Positions 1 to 8,234 of a stretch of 40,956 bases of DNA are shown piece by piece. The position numbers were made by a program, and so were the translations under genes. Origin of the DNA: Mariprofundales bacterium (lineage in GTDB: Bacteria; Pseudomonadota; Zetaproteobacteria; Mariprofundales; J009); contig JAUZRF010000016.1 of NCBI GenBank assembly GCA_030950645.1, forward strand, positions 1 to 40,956, read 5' to 3'. The notes below the pieces were generated by a model that was not told the origin of the DNA, did no database searches, and worked only from the letters and a program-made list of their open reading frames with translations. Within the stretch, counting starts at the first letter, position 1. Every line of letters begins with the position of its first letter.

Positions 1-64
1 ACTGTAAATGAGCATTTTTTAACGCCGCTATCGAGAAAATCGGAAGTGAGCTGAGTAGTGTTAC
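1..64. repeat. Partial MITE copy (right part only)
   Basis: The window opens inside a copy of the palindromic element described at 21552-21704. The central ACTGTAAATGAGCATTTTT motif and the right arm with its GAGTAG..TTAC end are present. The last arm carries a 2-base insertion (GTAGTGTTAC instead of GTAGTTAC). The left half lies outside the window. Confidence 0.8.
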
Positions 65-72
65 CCTCCACG

Positions 73-226
73 ATAACTACTCAGCACCCCTACCAGAAAA
101 TGACTGTAACTGCTCAGATTGCTTCCGGTTTTCCTGATAGCAAGGCGAAAAAGCGGAGTTTACTACTGTAAATGAGCATTTTTCAACGCCGCTATCGGGA
201 AAATTAGGAGTGCGCTGAGTAGTTAC
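73..226. mobile_element. 154-bp MITE copy, composite form
   Basis: This copy has the short arm (ATAACTACTCAGC at the left end, first base changed from the usual G) and then the 121-base hairpin core from 106 to 226, ending GAGTAGTTAC. Core and arms match the other copies closely. The flanks (CCTCCACG on the left, AAAAGATC on the right) do not form a target duplication, so this copy may have arisen by recombination in the tandem array rather than by simple insertion. Confidence 0.85.
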
Positions 227-234
227 AAAAGATC

Positions 235-355
235 GTAACTGCTCAGATTGCTTCCGGTTTTTCTGATAGCAAGGCGAAAAAGCGGAGTTTACTACTGTAA
301 ATGAGCATTTTTTAACGCCGCTATCGGGAAAACCGGAAGCAATCTGAGTAGTTAC
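235..355. mobile_element. 121-bp MITE core copy
   Basis: A hairpin core without the short arm. GTAACTGCTCAGATTGCTTCC at the left pairs with GGAAGCAATCTGAGTAGTTAC at the right, and the inner part folds around TTTACTACTGTAAA. It is separated from the previous copy by eight bases and ends only 17 bases before the arsC start codon. Any arsC promoter must therefore lie in or across the repeat. Confidence 0.85.
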
Positions 356-372
356 AGCCCGCGAGGTAAAGC

Positions 373-810
373 ATGACCAAACAACGCATCCTATTTCTCT
401 GCACCGGCAACTCGTGCCGCTCCCAAATGGCTGAAGGGTGGTTGCGGCAACTCGGAGCGAGCCATTTTGAGGTGTTCTCCGCCGGCATCGAGGCACATGG
501 AAAAAACCCGCGCGCCATCGCAGTAATGGCCGAGGCAGGGGTGGATATCTCCAAACAAAAATCGGAAGTTCTCAACCCTGAAATCCTGCCCACACTGCAT
601 CTGCTCATCACCGTCTGCGGCCATGCCGACAAACACTGCCCCCTAGTGCCGACCCGTTGCGAAAAGCAGCACTGGCCATTCGACGACCCTGCCAAGGCAA
701 CTGGCACAGAAGAGGAGATCATGGCTGCTTTTCGCCGCGCGCGCGATCAAATCAAGGCGCGGGTGTCGCAATTTATCCGCCAAGCGGCGGGTATGCCAAA
801 TAAGAGTTAG
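373..810 (+). CDS. arsC: Arsenate reductase, thioredoxin-coupled (LMW-PTP fold)
   Basis: This 145-residue cytoplasmic enzyme reduces arsenate to arsenite. It has the phosphatase P-loop CTGNSCRS with the nucleophile at Cys10 and Arg16. The redox pair Cys82 and Cys89 lies in VCGHADKHCP and is followed by the conserved HWPFDDPAKA. Positions 10, 82 and 89 are those of the Staphylococcus/Bacillus ArsC class, which hands the disulfide to thioredoxin. A GAGGT ribosome site at 363-367 precedes the ATG. No arsR, acr3 or arsB is next to it, so it stands alone after a repeat array. It converges on the cytochrome gene downstream, overlapping it by three bases (807-810). Confidence 0.93.
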   Translation: MTKQRILFLCTGNSCRSQMAEGWLRQLGASHFEVFSAGIEAHGKNPRAIAVMAEAGVDISKQKSEVLNPEILPTLHLLITVCGHADKHCPLVPTRCEKQHWPFDDPAKATGTEEEIMAAFRRARDQIKARVSQFIRQAAGMPNKS

Positions 811-1181
811 TAGTTGGTTGCCATCCAGGCAATCACATCAGCGCGGTCGCGTTTGGCAATTGGTGGAGTACGCATCTCGGTGTTGGGCTTCACCGCACGG
901 GGGTTGGTGAGCCAACGATCAAGCGCCTCCGCATCCCAGCGTGCAAATGGAACCCCGCTAATCGTTGGCGCACGATCAAACACCCCCAATAGGCCCGGAC
1001 CGATCTTACGATTGCTACGAATAAGAAAGTGACAATGCTTGCAACGCACCTCCGCCACCACAAATCCTCGCTGCACATGCGCGGAAGACACATCTGCTGC
1101 GGTGGAGTGCGGTGGAGAAGCCATTGCGAGCAGGGGTACAACAATCAGCAGAGGCGCCACCAAGGGCGATCTCCGCATCAT
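807..1181 (-). CDS. Periplasmic monoheme cytochrome c
   Basis: A 124-residue protein with an N-terminal signal peptide (about residues 1-28). One class I heme-binding site, CKHCH, lies at residues 47-51, followed by GPGLLG and a likely axial methionine in NTEMRTPP. The layout is that of a small soluble cytochrome c that carries electrons in the periplasm. It is the last gene of a five-gene chain starting at ccoG, and its ATG overlaps the stop of the preceding lipoprotein gene (ATGA at 1178-1181). The context suggests electron delivery to, or maturation of, the terminal oxidase. No closer family name can be given. Confidence 0.85.
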   Translation of the reverse strand: MMRRSPLVAPLLIVVPLLAMASPPHSTAADVSSAHVQRGFVVAEVRCKHCHFLIRSNRKIGPGLLGVFDRAPTISGVPFARWDAEALDRWLTNPRAVKPNTEMRTPPIAKRDRADVIAWMATNY

Positions 1182-1567
1182 TTCTGCGCCGGAGCCAACG
1201 GAAACACCAACTCTCCGAGCGTACCATCCTTATCTAACCGAACAAAAAGCTGACCATGCTTCAGATCTCTCACTGGCAAAGCGCGGCGGTAAACCCCCAA
1301 CGCGCCATCAGGTATCGCCTGACGCCAGCGTGATGAGGTGGTACGAATGTGCACCACCAAATCATTCACAAATCCATGCTGCTGACGACTGGCCATCACC
1401 AGAAACTCATTCATTCCCGGCAGCAATGTGGTTGGCCGCGTCTCAACATGAAGCGAGAAATCTTGCCATTTCTGTGTTGGAGCTATCCAAGCCGGCTTCT
1501 CATCACACCCATTCAGCAATAGTGACCACCCAAACAGCAGTGGCAACAGCAGTAGCGACCACCTCAA
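1178..1567 (-). CDS. Small lipoprotein, possibly FixH/YtkA-like
   Basis: A 129-residue protein with a clear lipoprotein signal ending LLLNGC (Cys21). The rest looks like a single beta-sandwich domain: HVETRPTTLLPGMNEF, then VHIRTT, IPDGALGVYRRALPV and a glycine/valine-rich end. The pattern recalls the FixH/YtkA-like domains found next to ccoG in cbb3 oxidase maturation operons, but FixH has a transmembrane anchor rather than a lipid anchor, so this is only a suggestion. Both ends overlap neighbours by four bases, so translation is probably coupled through the operon. Confidence 0.7.
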   Translation of the reverse strand: MRWSLLLLPLLFGWSLLLNGCDEKPAWIAPTQKWQDFSLHVETRPTTLLPGMNEFLVMASRQQHGFVNDLVVHIRTTSSRWRQAIPDGALGVYRRALPVRDLKHGQLFVRLDKDGTLGELVFPLAPAQK

Positions 1568-1860
1568 AGCTTAGCTCCAGCCTGTAAAAAATGGAGCAAT
1601 ACTGCGCGATCCCCCGCACCAATTTTCTCATAACTGCGGTGCATCCGGTGCAACTCCATCCGTGCCACCACCGAAGGCCACTCGGCGGCGCGGTGGCGTT
1701 TGGGCATCGGCGCAGCGTGGCAGGTGTTGCAATACGCCCGCAACGCCACCGCACCGGGGTCATCCGATGCGATCAACTGCTTACGCTCGGCAGAGATCTC
1801 TGGCTGCGAACATGCCGCCAGCAACAACAACGCCAACCACGCCATACCGAGTCGCATCAA
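1564..1860 (-). CDS. Monoheme cytochrome c lipoprotein
   Basis: A 98-residue protein with a lipobox LLAAC (Cys17) and one heme c motif, CNTCH, at about residues 44-48. This is followed by AAPMPKRH, whose methionine is close to the heme site. The C-terminal helix ends LLHFLQAGAKL. It should be a lipid-tethered, periplasm-facing electron carrier. It lies in the ccoG chain and overlaps both neighbours by the sequence ATGA. The small size and lipid anchor set it apart from the soluble cytochrome encoded two genes downstream. Confidence 0.82.
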   Translation of the reverse strand: MMRLGMAWLALLLLAACSQPEISAERKQLIASDDPGAVALRAYCNTCHAAPMPKRHRAAEWPSVVARMELHRMHRSYEKIGAGDRAVLLHFLQAGAKL

Positions 1861-2303
1861 TGTTCCCCTCGTGAGGGATCGCTCGGTGACTCCTCGTCCT
1901 CCTCCTCTTCTCCTTCCTCCTCTGCTGGTGCAAAGTTATTGACCATAAAGTTGATGAAGACCGCAGCTACCAGAAAATAGACCACTGCAATCACATCCCC
2001 CCAGTCAAACCAGGGCCGATGGTGACCGGGACGATCACCCCAAAACGGTTCAGTAAGGGTGAAGGCCACAATCACCACCGCCACAATCACCGCAATAAAC
2101 CAACGAGGCACCCGTTTGCTACTATGCTGCACCTGCTCGGCGAGCTCCCAATCCTCCAGCCCGCGTTTCTCAATGCGTTCCTCTTCGCTAGCGTAACCAA
2201 AGTGGTCATCAGGGAGCTTACCCCAAGCACTGTCCACCGCACCCAGTGGTTGCTCACTAGGCTCACTAGGCTCACTCGGAACCACCTTCTCTTCATCACT
2301 CAT
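1857..2303 (-). CDS. Uncharacterised two-TM protein with acidic tail
   Basis: A 148-residue protein I do not recognise. A hydrophilic N-terminal part contains a PSEPSEPSE stretch. Two membrane helices follow at about residues 68-88 and 102-122, joined by a short loop rich in His and Trp (GHHRPWFDWGD). The tail is strongly acidic (EEEGEEEEDEE). An AGGAGG ribosome site lies inside the 3' end of ccoG and the ATG overlaps the ccoG stop. The position directly after ccoG suggests a role in oxidase assembly; the sequence itself gives no enzyme motif. Confidence 0.75.
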   Translation of the reverse strand: MSDEEKVVPSEPSEPSEQPLGAVDSAWGKLPDDHFGYASEEERIEKRGLEDWELAEQVQHSSKRVPRWFIAVIVAVVIVAFTLTEPFWGDRPGHHRPWFDWGDVIAVVYFLVAAVFINFMVNNFAPAEEEGEEEEDEESPSDPSRGEH

Positions 2304-3589
2304 GACTGCACACCTCCTGCCGCATAATGCACCACATTAAACACTTTTCGCCAACCAGCATCGCTTTTCGCCACCACCCGGAAGCGATGCAGACCCTTCG
2401 TCATATCTACCGATAGGGTAAGTTTGACATCCTTGCGACCAGGGTGATCAAAGCTGACCGTATCTTTTGCCAAATGAAAATTCTTCGTCTTCAGCCCCTC
2501 CACCCGCAGATGCACCGTAGCCGGCGCAAACAACTTATGCGCCACCTCAACACGATAGATGAGCAAATTATCCCCTTGTGAAACACCCGAACGATATACC
2601 GTCAAAGATTCCGGCTGATAGTAATAGAGCCCCGACACCAACATCGCGCCGCCAACCAGCGTAAATGCCAGCGCGGTTTTGGCTCGAAATACAAAATCAC
2701 TCAATCTACCCAGCACTGGCTTAGGCTGCGCACTCTTCCCCACCACAAAGCTAAGCAATGAACCATGGTCAAGCTTGTTGCTTTTTTGATGGAGCTCATC
2801 GCAGGCTACAATGCACTCACCACAATTCACGCAGCTATCAAAAACCACCGTGTTTCGCGGATCAATCTCGATAAAGCAACGGTCCGCACAGAATTGACAG
2901 CTAACACAATCATCTTTTCGTGATTCATCATACTGAACTCTAAGGGTAAAGCTCGTCTTAAAAGAGTGTTGCCAGATACGATAAATGCACATGTAGCGAC
3001 ACAGGAGGTGACGAATCACCGCCACATCAAGAAACACCAATACCACGCAGACGGTATAGATCCAATGCAAGGATCCCGCCAACCGGGCGTCCTCAGCGAA
3101 GGTGATGAATGACCAAATCGCCGATGGCGGATAGAAATAGAGCAGCGGCACCAGAGCAATCACCATGGATGCGCCCAGCAATAGCAGCAACAACACCAGT
3201 TTATTGACCCAACTACTCCGACGAAGCGCCACCTGCATCTCATCGCCAGTCATATCCATCATACGGGCATTGCGACCCAGCAAACGCTGGGTAACATGGT
3301 TCGCCCACTCCGACACCGAATTTTGTGGACACATCCAACCGCAAAACACAGCCCCAGCAAGCGAATAAAAAATCACCAACAGGCTGGCAACAAACATCCA
3401 AAACCCGAGCACAATAAACATATCAGAGAACCAGATCTCACGGCTACCAACGATAAATGCACCATCCATCGGATCGATGCGGAAAATGCCGGTAACGGGG
3501 ATCAAAACCAGCAACAACAGTGTAATAATCTGCACCATGCGCCGTGAAGGGTGCAGGCGTCCGGCATAGGCGTTGACATCAATAGCCAT
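2300..3589 (-). CDS. ccoG: CcoG/FixG-type cytochrome oxidase accessory ferredoxin
   Basis: A 429-residue polytopic membrane protein with the CcoG features: FCGWMCPQ in the N-terminal membrane part, CRYMC before the ferredoxin domain, and two 4Fe-4S clusters (Cys228/231/234/238 and Cys253/256/259/263). A C-terminal Ig-like FixG domain follows. CcoG family proteins handle copper reduction during cbb3 oxidase assembly. I chose the ATG at 3589 (MAIDVNAYAG), which has GGAG six to seven bases upstream, over a 44-codon-longer frame. CRYMC is followed by Ile where Pro is usual. It heads the overlapping chain that runs to 807. Confidence 0.93.
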   Translation of the reverse strand: MAIDVNAYAGRLHPSRRMVQIITLLLLVLIPVTGIFRIDPMDGAFIVGSREIWFSDMFIVLGFWMFVASLLVIFYSLAGAVFCGWMCPQNSVSEWANHVTQRLLGRNARMMDMTGDEMQVALRRSSWVNKLVLLLLLLGASMVIALVPLLYFYPPSAIWSFITFAEDARLAGSLHWIYTVCVVLVFLDVAVIRHLLCRYMCIYRIWQHSFKTSFTLRVQYDESRKDDCVSCQFCADRCFIEIDPRNTVVFDSCVNCGECIVACDELHQKSNKLDHGSLLSFVVGKSAQPKPVLGRLSDFVFRAKTALAFTLVGGAMLVSGLYYYQPESLTVYRSGVSQGDNLLIYRVEVAHKLFAPATVHLRVEGLKTKNFHLAKDTVSFDHPGRKDVKLTLSVDMTKGLHRFRVVAKSDAGWRKVFNVVHYAAGGVQS

Positions 3590-3750
3590 AAATAACTCCG
3601 TAAAGGGGCGGTTTAGATTTTGGATACACACCGATCTCCGCATGACCAATGGAAATGGGTGCCAAGCAATGCCGTGCCACCTCCTGGTACTGGAGTGTCG
3701 CCAGCAGCCAGGCGACACCATGCAAAAAATACTTTCCCATCTCTGTCACT

Positions 3751-6333
3751 CTAATCAATCCGCGCTAAGGGTGCAATATGGTGCAAGCGATCACGCCATT
3801 TCTGCTGTGCTACGGGGTCATCTACCGTTAACGCAATCATAGCACGCAGTGCTTGTTCATGGTCGGGACGAATATACAAGAGTTGAAGCAGCGCGCGCTT
3901 ACGGCTAAAGCCCTTCGGCAGACGATGTTGCTCAATCGCCATCATTAAGCGATCCGCCACCGCAAAGCTGGCCCAGCGATTCTTAGGGTTAGCGATATAA
4001 GCCTGCCGCAACCAATGGCGTGTCGCAGGGTCATTACCGAGCAGCTGTGCAATCCAGGAGCGCACATTGAACTCAGTTGCGCTGCGGGCACGCACAAATT
4101 CCTCCTGCTGCGCCTTAGGAACAGCTAGCAGATGCAGCGCCACAGCATTACTGGCACGCAAAGTAAAAAGCCACTGCCACACATCAACCAGCGTCCGCCC
4201 CTCACGACGGTAGTGCAGTTTGGGCAGACTATATTCAATTACCGGTCGCCATTCACTCTGCAGTGGCGCATTCAAATCGGGAATCTCTCCCCACAACCGA
4301 CCAGCCCAAGTCATCCACCCCTCACCACCATCACCACCCTGCGGCACGGCCACGGGGAGACGCAGTGGAGTGCCTGGTCGCGCAACCAGTGCTAGTCGAT
4401 AACCATCAATAAACAGCACTCCATGCGGAAAGGCATGGTGAAAAGTGGCCATCACTACCTTAAGGCCAGCAACATCAAACTGATTCATTGCCAGCCACTG
4501 GGTAAAAATACCCCCGGGAGCAAGGCGCTGGCGCACACGCCTAAACTGTTCGATAGAGAGCAACGCACCGCGCCCAGCCATATCGGGATGAAATAGATCA
4601 CCAACAATGACATCGTACTTGCCGGTGTCCCGACGCAGAAAACGGCGCACATCATCATGAACAACGGTGGTATAGTGATCAATATTTCCATTGACCAATA
4701 CAAACGCATTAGCAGAGGCTGCAATTGCTCCCGGAGAGAGCTCCACCGCAGTGCGTTTCAAATTGTGCCATGGCAACGATCCTGCAGCAGTAATGCCTGT
4801 GCCCAACCCCAAAAACAGCACCCGCTTGGGATGGGGGTGCAAGATCAATGGCAGGCGTGCCTGATTTTTTTGCACCTCCACCGAGGTCGGATCGGTAGCC
4901 GCATCCATGCGTTGAAGATCTGCCAACAGCAAGCGTTGGCCATCGGGGCGCTCCACCACATGGGTAACATTGACCGCATCCTCAAAGCGAGAGATCTGGT
5001 GGGTATCGGCCACCGCAGGGGAGAGTTTGTCAGGTGATGGCATGCGGTGCCACGGCCATGCCAGCAAAACAAACAACGGCAACAACAGCCACCAGCGCTG
5101 GTCATCCACCCAACGCATGCCGCAAACCGCCAGCAACAACGCCGCCAGCAGTAGGGTGGCCGGAGTGCCAATAGCGGGCATCAACACCATCCCCGCCAAA
5201 ATTGCACCCACCGCTGCGCCCGCACTGTTGACACCGTAAAGCCAAGCCGCAGAGGTATGGGAGCCACCTGTGTCATGCCCGTCCGAACCGCGAGCCAGGT
5301 GGCGAACCAGCAACGGCAACCAGGCGCCAAGTGCTAGCGTTGCCGGCAAAGTGAGCAGCGCCAACATGCCGCCCTGCCCTGCCATCGCCTGAGCTAAGGA
5401 GCCAAACTGCGCATTTCCCGCCCACTGCCCCAACCATGGCCAGGCAACCAATGACCCCAACACGGCCAGCGCAGAAATCCACGGCAAAGCATGTAGCGCA
5501 GCGCGAATCGGTAACCAACGAGAGAGCAGACTTCCCAGCCCCATGCCCAGCAGAAATATAGCCAGCAGCAGCGCCAGCACATATTCCGTGCGCAACAGCA
5601 CCATGCCAAACATGCGCGTCCACGCAATCTCCAACATCAGCGCACCCGCACCAATCCCAGCATAGGCGAGCAGGTCAACCATTGGTGGTGCCGAGCCCAG
5701 CGTGGCCTCCGTCGTGATACTAAATCTCGATGCAGACATCAGGTAAGCAGCACTCCACCAGGCAGAAAGTGCGATCAATGCTCCCAACAATGCCACCAAC
5801 TGCAGTGCTTGCGACCAACCAAATTGTGGCAACAGCCACAGTGGCAGCAAGGCACCAGCCACCCCTCCCAACACATTCACGCCATAGATCAGCCCCACCG
5901 AACAATCGGCAGCACGCGCCACCCGCATCATCAAAGGAAAAGCAAGACCCAATGCGCTAGCCGGCACGAGCAACAGCAGACCAGAAACCAGGAACTCCAA
6001 TCCTTGCCAGTGACCGATATCAATGCCACCGGCCACATGCAACAGGGTATGATCAAGCAGTGGCAACATCCATGGTAACAACAGGGCAAACAGTGCAACG
6101 GCAAGCTCAAGCGCAGCAAAAGCTTGTAAGGCTTGCCGTGCCGTAGGATTCAGGCGTGCGCCGAGCAGGCTACCCAAACCCAGTCCAGCCATAAAAGCAG
6201 ACACCGTTACCACCACGCCAAAGTTAGAGATACCAAACAGCAACCCGATTGGCCGCATCCACAACACCTCGTAAGCCAGGGCGGTAATGCCGGATGCGGC
6301 ATAAAGCGTGTTGATAATTAGATAGATAGGCAT
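3751..6333 (-). CDS. Membrane-fused spermidine synthase-like protein
   Basis: An 860-residue protein. Roughly the first 430 residues form many membrane helices in two similar halves, each with a motif of the type IYGVNVLGGVAGA or LYGVNSAGAAVGA. A cytoplasmic methyltransferase-like domain follows, with VLFLGLGTGITAAGSLPW as nucleotide/SAM-type loop and YDVIVGDLFHPD as the active-site strand of polyamine synthases. A C-terminal part of about 170 residues is helical and unrecognised. Such fusions are annotated as 'fused MFS/spermidine synthase'; their substrate is generally unproven. It sits between the oxidase accessory genes and ccoG on the same strand. No clear ribosome site precedes the ATG. 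Confidence 0.85.
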   Translation of the reverse strand: MPIYLIINTLYAASGITALAYEVLWMRPIGLLFGISNFGVVVTVSAFMAGLGLGSLLGARLNPTARQALQAFAALELAVALFALLLPWMLPLLDHTLLHVAGGIDIGHWQGLEFLVSGLLLLVPASALGLAFPLMMRVARAADCSVGLIYGVNVLGGVAGALLPLWLLPQFGWSQALQLVALLGALIALSAWWSAAYLMSASRFSITTEATLGSAPPMVDLLAYAGIGAGALMLEIAWTRMFGMVLLRTEYVLALLLAIFLLGMGLGSLLSRWLPIRAALHALPWISALAVLGSLVAWPWLGQWAGNAQFGSLAQAMAGQGGMLALLTLPATLALGAWLPLLVRHLARGSDGHDTGGSHTSAAWLYGVNSAGAAVGAILAGMVLMPAIGTPATLLLAALLLAVCGMRWVDDQRWWLLLPLFVLLAWPWHRMPSPDKLSPAVADTHQISRFEDAVNVTHVVERPDGQRLLLADLQRMDAATDPTSVEVQKNQARLPLILHPHPKRVLFLGLGTGITAAGSLPWHNLKRTAVELSPGAIAASANAFVLVNGNIDHYTTVVHDDVRRFLRRDTGKYDVIVGDLFHPDMAGRGALLSIEQFRRVRQRLAPGGIFTQWLAMNQFDVAGLKVVMATFHHAFPHGVLFIDGYRLALVARPGTPLRLPVAVPQGGDGGEGWMTWAGRLWGEIPDLNAPLQSEWRPVIEYSLPKLHYRREGRTLVDVWQWLFTLRASNAVALHLLAVPKAQQEEFVRARSATEFNVRSWIAQLLGNDPATRHWLRQAYIANPKNRWASFAVADRLMMAIEQHRLPKGFSRKRALLQLLYIRPDHEQALRAMIALTVDDPVAQQKWRDRLHHIAPLARID

Positions 6334-6438
6334 ATTAGAAAAACAACAATACCAATCAAGCGTTGTGCTACGAAAACTGAGATATTAAGGGATCCCCCTC
6401 TGCTAATGTAGCTAAACAACACCCCTTGAAAATACTCA

Positions 6439-6617
6439 GTAACTACGCATATTGCTTCTGGTTTTCCTGATAGCAAGGCGAAAAAGCGGAGTTTACTACT
6501 GTAAATGCGCATTTTTCAACGCCGCTATCAGAAAAACCGGGAGTGAGCTGAGTAGTTACAATGGGTGTTTTTTTAACGCCGCCAGCGGGGGAGATCGGAA
6601 ATGGGTGGAGTGGTTAC
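6439..6617. mobile_element. MITE copy with degenerate extra arm
   Basis: The 121-bp core runs from 6439 (GTAACTACGCATATTGC) to 6559 (GAGTAGTTAC). A second, decayed right arm follows to 6617 (TTTTTTTAACGCCGCC..GAGTGGTTAC). No target duplication is seen. The right end lies three bases from the stop codon of the 126-residue membrane protein gene. The remaining bases of the 6334-6620 intergenic stretch hold nothing else I recognise. Confidence 0.8.
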
Positions 6618-6620
6618 CTG

Positions 6621-7001
6621 TTAATAGGGCCAAAACCAGACGAAAGCGGTGATCGCGTGGGCAATCGCTAGCGTAACCGTCAGCCCTGCACAAATCATAT
6701 GCGCAACGAACAGATCCTTGCCCAAGACACCTACCGCAATACCAAAGCCTCCGGTCAATAGCAGACCAATCAGCAGCGCCGCCCCCATCCAGAACAACAC
6801 TTCATGCTTGCTCTTGATGCTTATTTTTCGTTCAGCGCTCTCTTCATCGTGCGTTCCGGCATTAAATTTTATGATCATTTGCTCGGCACTCACCATCGGA
6901 TTAGAAACAGGCCTCGTCACGGCCACCGTAGAGGTCGCCGCCTGTGCCATCAAAGGAAACAGCACAACAAGTAGCATGATATTCAATGCTTTACTCATCA
7001 C
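6621..7001 (-). CDS. Uncharacterised small membrane protein, two TM
   Basis: A 126-residue protein with a cleavable signal peptide ending AQAA (about residue 22). A polar stretch of about 45 residues follows, then two membrane helices at about 69-90 and 98-122. The last helix carries two histidines 14 residues apart (FVAHMICAGLTVTLAIAHAI) and the protein ends FVWFWPY. Heme b ligation is conceivable but not shown. It overlaps the preceding 72-codon gene by 11 bases and is the last gene of the accessory run that begins with the anchored cytochrome at 9324. No known family recognised. Confidence 0.7.
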   Translation of the reverse strand: MMSKALNIMLLVVLFPLMAQAATSTVAVTRPVSNPMVSAEQMIIKFNAGTHDEESAERKISIKSKHEVLFWMGAALLIGLLLTGGFGIAVGVLGKDLFVAHMICAGLTVTLAIAHAITAFVWFWPY

Positions 7002-7209
7002 TATCGTCCTGATCGTCCTTCTGCATGGCGGTATACCAGTAAAGGATCATCAACACAATCAGTGGAGCCATCACCAAAAAAAACAGAAAAACAAAAATAA
7101 TCTCTGGCGTCTTAATGGTCACATGCAGATAGCGATAGCTATCCAATGCCCAAGCTGGTGTGGCAGGAAGTAGTGCCAAAATAAAACTGACAACAGCAAT
7201 GCGCTTCAT
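6991..7209 (-). CDS. Uncharacterised small membrane protein
   Basis: A 72-residue protein starting MKRIAVVSF at 7209, chosen because GGAGG lies four bases upstream. The ATG overlaps the stop of the SUMF1-fold gene (7206-7209). A signal peptide (to about ATPAWA) is followed by a short periplasmic piece, one membrane helix (IIFVFLFFLVMAPLIVLMIL) and an acidic C-terminus (KDDQDDSDE). It resembles a single-span subunit or assembly factor in size only. Function unknown; context points to the oxidase. Confidence 0.7.
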   Translation of the reverse strand: MKRIAVVSFILALLPATPAWALDSYRYLHVTIKTPEIIFVFLFFLVMAPLIVLMILYWYTAMQKDDQDDSDE

Positions 7210-8234
7210 GGTTCCTCCGAGGCACAACGAAATCCGAAAAAGTCCGAGGCATAGTTCGGTAATGAATAGTTACGGTGGTAGCTAGCTGTGGCAAAAGGAT
7301 CGCTCTTCCACGACCCCCCTCGCCGCACCCGATACTCGGATCGCTCTACCTTATCCGAGCTCTGATGGTAGCGCGTATCCAATTGCTGCGGATGGAGTGT
7401 GGCTGAATCTACATTGCTGCCGGGATAGGGCGCAAACATGGTCGCCGTCCACTCGCTGACATTGCCCGCCATATCCATTACACCATACGGTGAAGCACCC
7501 TTCGGGTACGCAGTAACTGGCGTGGTGTGACGCGCACTGTAGTAGGTATTGAGATACTTACGGTTAAGATTATTACCCCACGGCCAACGACGGCCATCGG
7601 TACCGCGTGCGGCTTTCTCCCACTCCGCCTCCGTCGGCAGCTGCTTGCCCTTCCAAGTGCAGTAATCACGCGCATTATTCCACGACACCAAGTTAACAGG
7701 GTGCAGTTCCCGACCAGCAGGAAGATGGCCACCTTCCCAGTTCAGCGGAAGACGGTAATGTTGCGCCACTACAAACCGTGCATACTGCGCTTGAGTGACG
7801 GGGTATTTATCGATACGGTAGGCATGGAGCGTGACTGAATGCTCCGGCTTATTGGCATCGTTGCTCCTAGGATCATTGGTTCCCATCAAAAAGGCGCCGG
7901 CTGGAATCTCCACCATCTCGCCAAGCATCTTCCACTGATCAGGAGACAGTAATTTTTTGGCATCAGCTACCGTGTAGGTCGGTTGCACACCACCTTCAAA
8001 CTCATTATGTGCTTGAAGCTGGATCTCCTCTCCTGCAGCACGAATATGACTCTTCATGTTCACCGGATTGTAACCCGCCTTGGCACGCATCTCGTCCATC
8101 CGCTTGGAACCTAAAGTCATCACATGCAAGGATCCACCAATCAAAGCCGCAGCGATGCAAGTGACCAATGTTGCAACAAGCACACGCTTGCGCTTACGCC
8201 GATCAGCAGGAGGTATTTGATGGCGAGGCTTCAT
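7206..8234 (-). CDS. Membrane-anchored SUMF1/FGE-fold protein without catalytic cysteines
   Basis: A 342-residue protein. A basic N-terminus and one membrane helix (about 18-38) anchor a periplasmic domain. From about residue 108 the formylglycine-generating-enzyme fold is clear: IPAGAFLMGTN, KYPVTQAQYARF, LPTEAEWEKAARG, GNVSEW and a final GGSW...GFRCA. Genuine FGEs carry two copper-binding cysteines just after GGSW; here this reads GGSWKSDPFATASYHRNY, with none. It is therefore probably not a sulfatase activator. Related Cys-less members include the NirV proteins found beside respiratory enzymes, which fits the oxidase context. Its ATG overlaps the previous gene (ATGA at 8231-8234). Confidence 0.87.
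   Translation of the reverse strand: MKPRHQIPPADRRKRKRVLVATLVTCIAAALIGGSLHVMTLGSKRMDEMRAKAGYNPVNMKSHIRAAGEEIQLQAHNEFEGGVQPTYTVADAKKLLSPDQWKMLGEMVEIPAGAFLMGTNDPRSNDANKPEHSVTLHAYRIDKYPVTQAQYARFVVAQHYRLPLNWEGGHLPAGRELHPVNLVSWNNARDYCTWKGKQLPTEAEWEKAARGTDGRRWPWGNNLNRKYLNTYYSARHTTPVTAYPKGASPYGVMDMAGNVSEWTATMFAPYPGSNVDSATLHPQQLDTRYHQSSDKVERSEYRVRRGGSWKSDPFATASYHRNYSLPNYASDFFGFRCASEEP

Noticed and set aside
1-355. Possible CRISPR array
   Set aside because: The repeats are about 121 bases, palindromic along their full length and scattered in the window. There are no regular unique spacers and no cas genes.
3695-3718. Hairpin GTGTCGCC/GGCGACAC as a terminator before ccoG
   Set aside because: The stem is perfect but there is no T run on the minus strand after it, so it cannot be called a rho-independent terminator.
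7206-8234. Active formylglycine-generating enzyme
   Set aside because: The two catalytic cysteines after GGSW are missing and no sulfatase is encoded nearby.
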